DNA of 15,808 nt from an uncultured Collinsella sp. Lineage in GTDB: Bacteria > Actinomycetota > Coriobacteriia > Coriobacteriales > Coriobacteriaceae. Positions 1-6,496 of this stretch are shown piece after piece. The notes beneath the pieces are model-generated. The model saw only the letters and a list, made by a program, of their open reading frames with translations. It did no database searches and had not been told where the DNA came from. The stretch spans positions 1-15,808 of the forward strand of contig CAKUHM010000014.1 of assembly GCA_934655835.1 (NCBI GenBank), in the 5' to 3' direction. Made by a program: the position numbers and the translations under genes. The number at the start of each line of letters is the position of its first letter. Position 1 is the first letter of the stretch.

Positions 1-1
1 C

Positions 2-301
2 GATATGTTCGCCTACAAGGCCATGCAGCAGGCCGGTTCCATGATCGCTTCCATGGCGGGCGTGGACACCATCACCTTTACCGCCGGCATTGGCGAGAAC
101 GATTGGTCAATCCGCAAGGCTTTCTGCGACTGCTTTGAGTGGCTGGGCGTGCGCATCGACAACAACAAGAACCGCGAGGCCGTGGGCAACGGTCCGCAGG
201 TCATCAGCGCCGCCGGCTCTTCCGTCACGGTCATGGTCATCCCCACCGACGAGGAATACATGATCGCCCACGACGTCGAGCGCCTGACCAAGAACAACTA
301 G
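2..301 (+). CDS. ackA: Acetate kinase, C-terminal fragment (5' end outside window)
   Basis: Acetate kinase interconverts acetyl phosphate + ADP and acetate + ATP in the cytoplasm, the ATP-yielding last step of the Pta-AckA fermentation route. Only about the last 99 residues are visible, and the reading frame runs open into the left edge. The fragment contains the acetokinase-family segment FTAGIGENDWSIRK, part of the nucleotide-binding C-terminal half, and the typical tail VIPTDEEYMIAHDV before a TAG stop. Identity is confident from these motifs. The gene is the last of its transcription unit, because a strong terminator follows 23 nt later; pta would be expected upstream but cannot be seen. 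Confidence 0.95.
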   Translation, partial: DMFAYKAMQQAGSMIASMAGVDTITFTAGIGENDWSIRKAFCDCFEWLGVRIDNNKNREAVGNGPQVISAAGSSVTVMVIPTDEEYMIAHDVERLTKNN

Positions 302-323
302 TGCGTTCGCTTGCGATTGAACG

Positions 324-359
324 AAAGGCCTCCTGAGCAGCAGCTCAGGAGGCCTTTTT
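324..359 (+). terminator. Rho-independent terminator of ackA
   Basis: A perfect 14-bp stem (324-337 with 344-357, AAAGGCCTCCTGAG), a 6-nt loop, and a run of five T at 355-359. It lies 23 nt after the ackA stop, on the coding strand. Confidence 0.93.
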
Positions 360-825
360 GCTAGCAGGCGGAAATTCCAGTCCCAAAGTGATCATCACCA
401 GCAGCGCCTGCACTAGCGACAACGGCACCCATCCATTCAGTTCCTCAGCCCCAGCTCGCAGCCAAGTCGCCGTCCACCCCAGATCCCCTGAATGCCACGT
501 GACGGTAGAAGGCCGTACGGGCTAACCCCTGAAAACATTCCGCACTGATATCTTCTGAATTGAAGACGCCGATGGCGTATCCATATACCATTGGCGTCGA
601 CACCATCAGATGCGGACCGCGCGGTGACCCCACATTCCGCTGGCGCCCATGGGGCTGCCCTCGTTTTCTGACATGTCCCGCGCGGCCCGCGGCGAGCCGA
701 GACCGCCGCATGACCTAATAGGAGCATGGAGCGATACCGCGGACCCGAACAACCGCATTCTATCGCGTCCCCGTCAGTGTGCCGTCTGCCCGGTCCAGGC
801 GAGCACGGAAAGAACGGAGCGAGAC
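360..825. other. 466-nt stretch without a convincing gene: host spacer plus left end of the IS110 element
   Basis: This stretch lies between the ackA terminator and the transposase start. I see no gene with a good start, ribosome site and family signature. Its first part (about 360-540) looks unstructured and may be host DNA or part of the element. From about 551 onward it holds a series of hairpins, listed separately as a candidate bridge RNA. Open frames on the minus strand across 437-844 give no recognisable protein. Confidence 0.6.
551..770 (+). ncRNA. Candidate bridge RNA region of the IS110 element
   Basis: IS110-family elements encode a structured RNA in the non-coding end next to the transposase; its internal loops pair with donor and target DNA. 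Here the expected place holds these hairpins: TCTTC/GAAGA (551-555 with 562-566); an 11-bp stem with one G-U pair, GACGCCGATGG/CCATTGGCGTC (565-575 with 588-598); GCGGA/TCCGC (612-616 with 636-640); GCGGCG/CGCCGC (689-694 with 704-709); and a two-level hairpin GCGATA/TATCGC (731-736 with 761-766) enclosing GCGG/CCGC (739-742 with 753-756), with small internal loops. The first two share two bases, so they are alternatives at their edge. The hairpins are seen directly; the bridge-RNA role and limits are inferred from family and position. Confidence 0.4.
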
Positions 826-2115
826 ATGCGAACCGAATCGACACCCGACGCCCGCGGGCCGGTCTTCTGCGGGGTCGACACCCACGCCGACACGCACTGG
901 CTGTGCGTCCTGGACTGGAGGGGCCGCAAGGTCCTGTCCCGCCAGTTCCCCGCCGACGCGGCGGGCTACGAGGCTCTCGCCGGGGCCATCGCCGGGGCCG
1001 GCGAGCCCGCCTGCATCGCGATGGAGGGGACGTCGTCCTACGGGGCGGGCCTCACCAGGCACCTCGCGTCGCTGGGGATGCCCGTGCGCGAGACGCTCTC
1101 CCCGGCGAGAATGCAGAGGAGGCGCCCGGGGCAGGGCAAGTGCGACGAGGCGGACGCGGAGAGGGCCGCCCGCGCGGCGATGTCCGGCTCCAAGCTCGGG
1201 ACCCCCAAGAGCCAGGACGGCTGGGTCGACGGGGTGCGCTGCATGCTCGCGGCTCGCTCCGGGGCGGTGAAGGCGCGGACCTCGGCGATCAACACCGCGA
1301 GGTCGCTGCTCACCACCGCGCCGGAGGGGCTCAGGTCGAGGTTCCGCGGCATGGGCGGGACGAGGCTGATGGAGGAGCTCCCCTCCGTGCGGTCGGAGGG
1401 CGCGCTGGGCGCCGCGCTCGGCGCGCTGGCGGACCTGTGGGCGGCGGCGCGCGACGCGGCGCTCGACATGGAGCGCGCGATCGAGGCGTCCCTGGAGGAG
1501 AACTGCCCCGCGCTGCTGGCGATGTACGGGTGCGGGCCCGTGAGCGCCGCCAAGCTCGCGGTCGCCGCCGGGGACAACCCGGGCAGGCTGCGCTCCGAGG
1601 CGTCGTTCGCGGCGATATGCGGGGCCTGCCCCATCCCCGCCTCGAGCGGCAAGACCGTGAGGCACAGGCTCAACAGGGGCGGCGACCGGCAGGCGAACAG
1701 CGCGCTGCACGAGATCGCGAGGCAGAGGGTCATGCGCGACCCCGAGACAGCCGAGTACGCCGAGAGGGCCAGGGGGCGGGGAAAGAGCGACAGGGAGGTC
1801 ATGAGGTGCCTCAAGCGCTACGTGGCCAGGGAGGCGTACCGGGCGCTGATGCACCCGCACGAGGTCAGGAGGCCCGAGGACGCCTCGGCGCTCGTGGCGG
1901 CCAGGCGCGCGGCGAAAATCAGCCAGGTGAGGGCGGCATCCATACTCGGCACCAGCGAGAAGTACATCTCGATGCTGGAGAGGGGCCAAAGGGAGCTCAA
2001 GCCCATAAGGAGGGCCTACGAGGCATGGGTCGAGGCGGGGCTCCCGCTCGATTGGGACAGGCAGGCGTTCGAGGCCGAGCGAAAAATGGATTCTAAAAAA
2101 GACCTTGCCATATAG
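826..2115 (+). CDS. IS110-family DEDD transposase with C-terminal XRE-like HTH
   Basis: A 429-residue recombinase that would move the IS110 element. The N-terminal RuvC-like domain shows D18 (GVDTHADTH), E67 (AMEGTSSYG), and D107 and D110 (KCDEADAERAA). The 49-residue D-E gap and the 3-residue D-D gap match IS621. The Transposase_20 domain lies at about 290-340 by family layout, with its start at GCGPVSAAKLA near residue 233, and includes GACPIPASSGKT (266-277); S273 or S274 is the likely catalytic serine. After the domain come residues 356-400, which resemble an XRE helix-turn-helix (AARRAAKISQVRAASILG, then SEKYISMLERGQREL). This is not usual for IS110 proteins and makes this one longer than most. 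The start at 826 is preferred because GGAG (816-819) precedes it by 6 nt and the DEDD domain begins soon after. An in-frame upstream ATG at 649 would add 59 residues with no family similarity. The last dozen codons are AT-rich. Confidence 0.9.
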   Translation: MRTESTPDARGPVFCGVDTHADTHWLCVLDWRGRKVLSRQFPADAAGYEALAGAIAGAGEPACIAMEGTSSYGAGLTRHLASLGMPVRETLSPARMQRRRPGQGKCDEADAERAARAAMSGSKLGTPKSQDGWVDGVRCMLAARSGAVKARTSAINTARSLLTTAPEGLRSRFRGMGGTRLMEELPSVRSEGALGAALGALADLWAAARDAALDMERAIEASLEENCPALLAMYGCGPVSAAKLAVAAGDNPGRLRSEASFAAICGACPIPASSGKTVRHRLNRGGDRQANSALHEIARQRVMRDPETAEYAERARGRGKSDREVMRCLKRYVAREAYRALMHPHEVRRPEDASALVAARRAAKISQVRAASILGTSEKYISMLERGQRELKPIRRAYEAWVEAGLPLDWDRQAFEAERKMDSKKDLAI

Positions 2116-2127
2116 GAGCGTCAGGAC

Positions 2128-2172
2128 GCAAGAGACCCCCGCCGCACGAAGTGCGCAGCGGGGGTCTCTTGC
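2128..2172 (-). terminator. Terminator of the opp operon, probably bidirectional
   Basis: A perfect 15-bp stem (2128-2142 with 2158-2172, GCAAGAGACCCCCGC) is capped by a second 5-bp stem, CGCAC/GTGCG (2143-2147 with 2151-2155). It starts 13 nt after the transposase stop and ends 57 nt beyond the oppF stop, so it can serve both convergent units. No long T run follows on either strand, only a TCTCTT-type arm. Confidence 0.75.
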
Positions 2173-2229
2173 ATGTCCGAGGACGTTCTGAAAACTAACT
2201 CCAGGGCGGGCCCGAACAAGAACAACCGA

Positions 2230-3258
2230 CTACAGGTCGATGTGCGATTCCTTGATCGGGAACGGCTCCGCGAAGTGGCACGCGCAGCAGTGGCCCGGAG
2301 CGACTTCCTTAAACTCAGGAAGTTTCTCGGAGCAGATGCCCTGCGCGATCGGGCAGCGCGTGTGGAAACGGCAGCCGGTCGGCGGATCCAGCGGCGACGG
2401 CGGATCGCCGGCGAGGATGATGCGCTTACGAGTCTTCTGGACATCCGGATCGGGCACCGGCACAGCAGACAGCAGCGACTGCGTGTACGGGTGATGCGGC
2501 TCGCTGTAGAGCGTCTTCCAGTCCGAGACCTCGACCATCTTGCCCAGGTACATAACGGCAACGCGGTCGGAAATGTGCTGCACGACAGAGAGGTCGTGGG
2601 CGATGAAGAGGTAAGCCGTGCCGAACTTGTCCTGGAGCTCCTTAAGAAGGTTCAGAACCTGGGCCTGAATGGATACGTCAAGTGCAGAGACAGGCTCGTC
2701 GCAGATGATCAGCTTGGGCTTCAGAGCGAACGCGCGGGCAATGCCGACACGCTGACGCTGACCGCCCGAGAACTCGTGCGGATAGCGGTTGATGTGCTCG
2801 GGGTTCAGACCGACGACGTCCAGCAGCTCGCGGACGCGCTCGATGCGCTCCTCCTTGGTACCCACACCATGAATGGTCATGGGCTCGGAAACGATCTCGC
2901 CAATCGTCATACGAGGATTCAGCGAAGCATAGGGATCCTGGAAAATGAACTGCATCTCGCGGCGCATGTCCTTGATCTCATGCTTGCTCATCTCGGAAAC
3001 GTCTTTGCCCTGGAAGAAAACCTTGCCGGCAGTCGGCTTGGTGAGGCGCATGATGGTGCGGCCCGTCGTGGACTTACCGCAACCGGACTCGCCAACCAGA
3101 CCGAAGGTCTCACCCGGATAGATCTCAAACGAAATGTCGTTCACAGCAGAGACGACACGCTTGGAGAAGCGCTTGGCGAACATGCCGGACTCAGCGGGGA
3201 ACTCCTTGGAAAGGTGCTCGACCTTCAGCAGCGGAGTACGCTCGTTGGTATCTGCCAT
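2230..3258 (-). CDS. oppF: Oligopeptide ABC transporter ATP-binding protein OppF
   Basis: The second of two ATPase subunits that power peptide uptake through OppBC at the inner face of the membrane. The 342 residues carry a full ABC set: Walker A GESGCGKST (56-64), Q-loop at FQDPYASLNP, signature FSGGQRQRV (163-171), Walker B LIICDEP (183-189) and switch H221 (FIAHDL). The C-terminal oligopeptide-transporter extension has GCRFHTRCP and cysteines 296, 302, 309, 324, 325 and 327; in DppD-type relatives this region can hold an iron-sulfur cluster. Its ATG shares one base with the oppD stop (TAATG at 3256-3260), so the two are probably translationally coupled. It is the last gene of the operon. 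The distinction from DppF rests mainly on context and is not firm. Confidence 0.92.
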   Translation of the reverse strand: MADTNERTPLLKVEHLSKEFPAESGMFAKRFSKRVVSAVNDISFEIYPGETFGLVGESGCGKSTTGRTIMRLTKPTAGKVFFQGKDVSEMSKHEIKDMRREMQFIFQDPYASLNPRMTIGEIVSEPMTIHGVGTKEERIERVRELLDVVGLNPEHINRYPHEFSGGQRQRVGIARAFALKPKLIICDEPVSALDVSIQAQVLNLLKELQDKFGTAYLFIAHDLSVVQHISDRVAVMYLGKMVEVSDWKTLYSEPHHPYTQSLLSAVPVPDPDVQKTRKRIILAGDPPSPLDPPTGCRFHTRCPIAQGICSEKLPEFKEVAPGHCCACHFAEPFPIKESHIDL

Positions 3259-4349
3259 TACGCCTCGCCTCCCTTCTTGGAAACCTTGCGCGTACGGGAC
3301 GTCTCAGGAGCGTTCTTGAGGAACTCAGGGTCACCGGAGTAGTGGCACGCAGAGTAGTGACCAGACTCGGTAACGACACGCTCGGGGCGCTGCTTGCGGC
3401 ACTTGTCCGTGGCATACGGGCAACGGGGCGAGAATACGCAGCCCTCGGGCAGGTTCATGAGCGAAGGCGGGTTGCCGTGAATCGGCGTAAGCGGCTTCTT
3501 CTCATCGATAGCCTGCTCCGGGATGGAGCGGATAAGACCCCAGGTGTAGGGATGACGGCTCTCGTAGAAAATCTCTTCGGCCGTGCCGAACTCAACGGGG
3601 CGACCGGCGTACATAACCATGATCTTGTCGGCCATGTCGGCGACAACACCCAGGTCGTGGGTAATCATGATGATGGCGTTACCGTTCTTCTCCTGCATCT
3701 CCTGCATGAGCTCAATGATCTGAGCCTGAATGGTAACGTCCAGAGCCGTCGTCGGCTCGTCGGCAATCAAAATGTCGGGGTCGCAGGCAAGAGCCATAGC
3801 GATCATGACGCGCTGACGCATACCACCGGAGAACTGGTGCGGGTACTCGTTGACGCGCTTCTCGGGCTCGGGAATACCCACGAGATCCAGAAGCTCGGTG
3901 GCGCGCTGAAGCGCCTCCTGCTTGGAGTAACCACGGTGCAGACGAAGGCCCTCGCCCACCTGCTTGCCGATCTTGTAGACCGGATTGAGGGAGGTCATAG
4001 GATCCTGGAAGATCATCGCGATATCGTTACCGCGAATGTGCTGCATCTCTTCCTCGGACATCTCAAGGATGGAGCGACCGCGATAGCGAACGTCGCCGCC
4101 CTCGATCTTTCCCGGAGGCATCGAGATGAGGCCCATGATGGTCATGGCGGTCACGGACTTACCGGAACCGGACTCACCGACGACACCCAGGGTCTCGCCA
4201 CGATCGAGCGTGTAAGACACACCATCGACAGCGCGAACGACGCCGTCCTCGGTATGGAAATACATCTTAAGGTCATCGACCTCGAGCAGATGCTGGCCCT
4301 CGGGAACCGGCTGGTCCTTCAGGTCCACATAGTTCTTGTTCTTCTTCAT
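3258..4349 (-). CDS. oppD: Oligopeptide ABC transporter ATP-binding protein OppD
   Basis: Partner ATPase of OppF; the pair hydrolyses ATP to drive peptide import. The 363 residues show Walker [10 protein letters not shown] (58-66), Q-loop [10 protein letters not shown], signature FSGGMRQRV (173-181), Walker B ILIADEP (193-199) and H231 (MITHDLG). The C-terminal extension has [15 protein letters not shown] and cysteines 304, 310, 317 and 335; this spacing matches the region that binds a [4Fe-4S] cluster in characterised DppD-type proteins. The start lies 2 nt after the oppC stop, and the stop overlaps the oppF start. Length and motif order are typical of the family; dipeptide versus oligopeptide preference cannot be read from the sequence. 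Confidence 0.92.
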   Translation of the reverse strand: MKKNKNYVDLKDQPVPEGQHLLEVDDLKMYFHTEDGVVRAVDGVSYTLDRGETLGVVGESGSGKSVTAMTIMGLISMPPGKIEGGDVRYRGRSILEMSEEEMQHIRGNDIAMIFQDPMTSLNPVYKIGKQVGEGLRLHRGYSKQEALQRATELLDLVGIPEPEKRVNEYPHQFSGGMRQRVMIAMALACDPDILIADEPTTALDVTIQAQIIELMQEMQEKNGNAIIMITHDLGVVADMADKIMVMYAGRPVEFGTAEEIFYESRHPYTWGLIRSIPEQAIDEKKPLTPIHGNPPSLMNLPEGCVFSPRCPYATDKCRKQRPERVVTESGHYSACHYSGDPEFLKNAPETSRTRKVSKKGGEA

Positions 4350-4351
4350 CC

Positions 4352-5287
4352 TTATGCGTCCTTCATCTTGACGTCGAGGGCGTCGCGCAGACCGTCACCC
4401 AGCAGGGTGAAGGCGAGCACCGTCGTAAGAATTGCCAGACCGGGCATGATCATCATCCAGGGGGCGGTCATCAGATACTGCTGACCGTCCTGAATCATCG
4501 AACCCCAAGAAGGCGTAGGCGGAATAACGCCCATGCCAAGGTAGGACAGAGCGGACTCGGTCAGAATAGCGCCACCGATGTTCATGGTTGCATAGACCAC
4601 GATAGAGGCAACGGAATTCGGGAAGATGTGACGCATGACGATACGGGCGTCGGATGCGCCCATAGCGCGAGCCGCATCAACGTAGTCGTTCTCCTTGACC
4701 GTCAGAATTGCCGAGCGGAAGACACGCGCAATCGAAGGCCAGCCGAGAATACCGATAGCGATAAAGACGTTCTGGAGACCACGGCCGATAACGGCGATCA
4801 TGGCGACAACGAACAGCACGTACGGGAACGCCAGGAAGATATCGGCGCAACGCATGATAATCGTATCCCAGATGCCGCCATAGAAACCGGCGAGGGCGCC
4901 CATGACCAGACCGATGACCGTCGAAATGGCGGTTGCCATAATACCGACGGAAAGCGAGACGCGGGCACCGTAGATAACACGGACCAGGATGTCGCGTCCG
5001 AGGGCGTCGGTACCAAACGGATGCTCGGCACACGGAGCCAGAAGTGCCGTCTCGGCCATAGTGGTCGAGTCGGATGCCGTCGGAGAACCGAGCCAAGGCT
5101 GAGCCCAAAGGTCGGCAGTCAACGCAATAAGAACAACGATGACAATCCAGCAGACGCCGATGACGGCGAGTTTGTTCTTACGAAGACGCTTAAAAGCGTC
5201 GCCCCACAGCGTGCGGGACTTGGCGGGAGCAGATGCGGCCTTGGTGGCGGTAGCCTGCTCCTGAGACTGAGAATCAGTTTCCTGCAT
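4352..5287 (-). CDS. oppC: Oligopeptide ABC transporter permease OppC
   Basis: One of two membrane subunits forming the peptide channel. The 311 residues begin with a polar cytoplasmic tail of about 35 residues rich in Q, S, T and A, then the first membrane segment (KLAVIGVCWIVIVVLIAL). Next come the extracytoplasmic stretch with HPFGTDALGRDILVRVIYGAR, typical of OppC/DppC, and a block of further membrane segments. The coupling EAA loop, DAARAMGASDARIVMRHIFP, should contact OppD/OppF. The start is preceded by AAGGGAGG at 9 nt, and the gene begins 14 nt after oppB. Membrane segments are read by eye from hydrophobicity. Confidence 0.93.
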   Translation of the reverse strand: MQETDSQSQEQATATKAASAPAKSRTLWGDAFKRLRKNKLAVIGVCWIVIVVLIALTADLWAQPWLGSPTASDSTTMAETALLAPCAEHPFGTDALGRDILVRVIYGARVSLSVGIMATAISTVIGLVMGALAGFYGGIWDTIIMRCADIFLAFPYVLFVVAMIAVIGRGLQNVFIAIGILGWPSIARVFRSAILTVKENDYVDAARAMGASDARIVMRHIFPNSVASIVVYATMNIGGAILTESALSYLGMGVIPPTPSWGSMIQDGQQYLMTAPWMMIMPGLAILTTVLAFTLLGDGLRDALDVKMKDA

Positions 5288-5301
5288 AAGACGTACCTCC
5301 C

Positions 5302-6339
5302 TTAGGCCTTATCCGACGGACCGCCAAGGCGGATGCGCGGGTCGAGGAATGCATAGCTGATGTCGACGAGCAGGTTGATAACCATAACGACGACAACGAC
5401 GAGCGTAACGCCGCCCATAACGACAGGCCAGTCACGCATGCTGATAGCACGGTAGATCTCATAGCCAATGCCGGGCCAGTTAAAGACTGTCTCGGTCAGG
5501 ATGGCACCCGAGAGCATAGCGCCAAAGTCGACACCAATATAGGTAACGACGGGGATGAGTGCATTCTTAAGCGCATGCTTGATGATGATCGCACGATTGG
5601 AGAGACCCTTGGCTTTTGCCGTACGGATGTAATCCTGGTTCATGACGTCGAGCAGCTGCGAGCGCATGATGCGGGCAGCATAAGCGGTCGAAACCGAAGC
5701 CAGCGTGATAGTCGGGAGCACATAGTGCATCCAGTCCTGATACTGCGAGCTGGCGCCGCCGGCACCCGAGATCGGCATGGAGAATGCGCCGCCGGTGAGG
5801 TCCTTGAGGACGACACCAAAGAACAGCTGCAACAGCATACCGAGCCAGAAGGCAGGAACGGCAACGAGGATCGACGTGGTGAGCGTTACCAGAATATCCC
5901 AGAAGGAGTAACGTTTAACCGCCGATATGATACCCGCACCGATACCCATGATTGCCTCGAGCACGATGGCACACGCGGCAAGTTTGACCGTGTACGGATA
6001 CTTCTGGGCAAAGATTTCCGTAACCGGCAGCTTGCGCTGGTACGAATTACCCAGATCGCCATGAAGCAGACCGTTCATGTAATACAAGTAACGGTCCACG
6101 AGCGACGTCTGAACGGGATCGCCGTTCTCGTCAAGAATCGCGTTGCCATCCTCGTCCGTCTGGACCAGGTGGTAGCGAACGCGAAGCTGAAGCTCCACCT
6201 CGGGGGCTAGAGCCTTGTCTCCACCGATCAACTTGATCGGATCTCCCGGCACAATATTCTGGAGGGCGAACAGAATCAGCGTAACGCCCAAAAATACCGG
6301 GATGAACTGAAGCACACGTTTAACGATGTACTTACCCAT
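5302..6339 (-). CDS. oppB: Oligopeptide ABC transporter permease OppB
   Basis: The other channel-forming permease, paired with OppC. The 345 residues start with a first membrane helix (about 8-29) followed by the family motif NIVPGDP. The extracytoplasmic loop that follows carries an Asp/Gly-rich stretch, residues 62-75 (DEDGNAILDENGDP). The remaining helices lie between about 115 and 335. The EAA loop RTAKAKGLSNRAIIIKHALK and the tail AFLDPRIRLGG are classic for OppB/DppB. It is separated from oppA by 157 nt containing an attenuator-like hairpin, so it is probably expressed at a lower level than the binding protein. Confidence 0.93.
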   Translation of the reverse strand: MGKYIVKRVLQFIPVFLGVTLILFALQNIVPGDPIKLIGGDKALAPEVELQLRVRYHLVQTDEDGNAILDENGDPVQTSLVDRYLYYMNGLLHGDLGNSYQRKLPVTEIFAQKYPYTVKLAACAIVLEAIMGIGAGIISAVKRYSFWDILVTLTTSILVAVPAFWLGMLLQLFFGVVLKDLTGGAFSMPISGAGGASSQYQDWMHYVLPTITLASVSTAYAARIMRSQLLDVMNQDYIRTAKAKGLSNRAIIIKHALKNALIPVVTYIGVDFGAMLSGAILTETVFNWPGIGYEIYRAISMRDWPVVMGGVTLVVVVVMVINLLVDISYAFLDPRIRLGGPSDKA

Positions 6340-6369
6340 ACCACTCCCCTATCTAGGGATTAACCTAAA

Positions 6370-6399
6370 TGGGATGCCGATCGCCAGACCGGCATCCCA
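6370..6399 (-). terminator. Attenuator-like hairpin between oppA and oppB
   Basis: A 13-bp stem with one G-U pair in the minus-strand RNA (TGGGATGCCGGTC with GATCGGCATCCCA) and a TGGC loop, followed by ATTTAGG rather than a full T run. Such weak terminators after a binding-protein gene commonly let some transcription pass to the permeases while stabilising the upstream message. The role is inferred. Confidence 0.6.
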
Positions 6400-6496
6400 A
6401 AATTACCACAAGCCAGTTTACCCCAGGTTAGGGAGAACTGTATGTTTCCCATGAGGTCTACGTAAATGCTTGACCCTCACGGAAGCTGCAAAACTC

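Larger units (their letters stand above)
551..2115 (+). mobile_element. IS110-family insertion element (ends not resolved)
   Basis: The element is defined by an IS110-type transposase (826-2115) and the structured non-coding stretch before it. The stated limits are minimal ones: the left end lies somewhere in 360-560, and the right end near 2080-2127. No terminal inverted repeats or target duplication were seen, as expected for IS110 elements, which recombine at a short core dinucleotide. The coding part is far more GC-rich than the neighbouring host genes and uses AGG for many arginines, whereas the neighbours favour CGC/CGT. This suggests acquisition from elsewhere. It sits between the ackA terminator and the opp terminator and disrupts no recognisable gene. 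Confidence 0.8.

Noticed and set aside
649..825. Earlier in-frame start for the transposase at 649
   Set aside because: The extra 59 residues look non-coding and unrelated to IS110 proteins, while the ATG at 826 has GGAG 6 nt upstream.
437..844. Overlapping open frames of 88-135 residues on the minus strand within the spacer before the transposase
   Set aside because: No family signature, no good ribosome site, and they overlap the transposase start and the hairpin region. They could hide a gene remnant, but nothing recognisable was found.
2118..2129. GCGTCAGGACGC just after the transposase stop as a transcription terminator
   Set aside because: The arm is too short (4-5 bp with a 2-4 nt loop) and has no T run. 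It may belong to the element's right end, but there is no evidence.
360..2172. Terminal inverted repeats or a target-site duplication around the transposase
   Set aside because: None could be seen by eye, which agrees with the IS110 family; exact ends need comparison with other copies.
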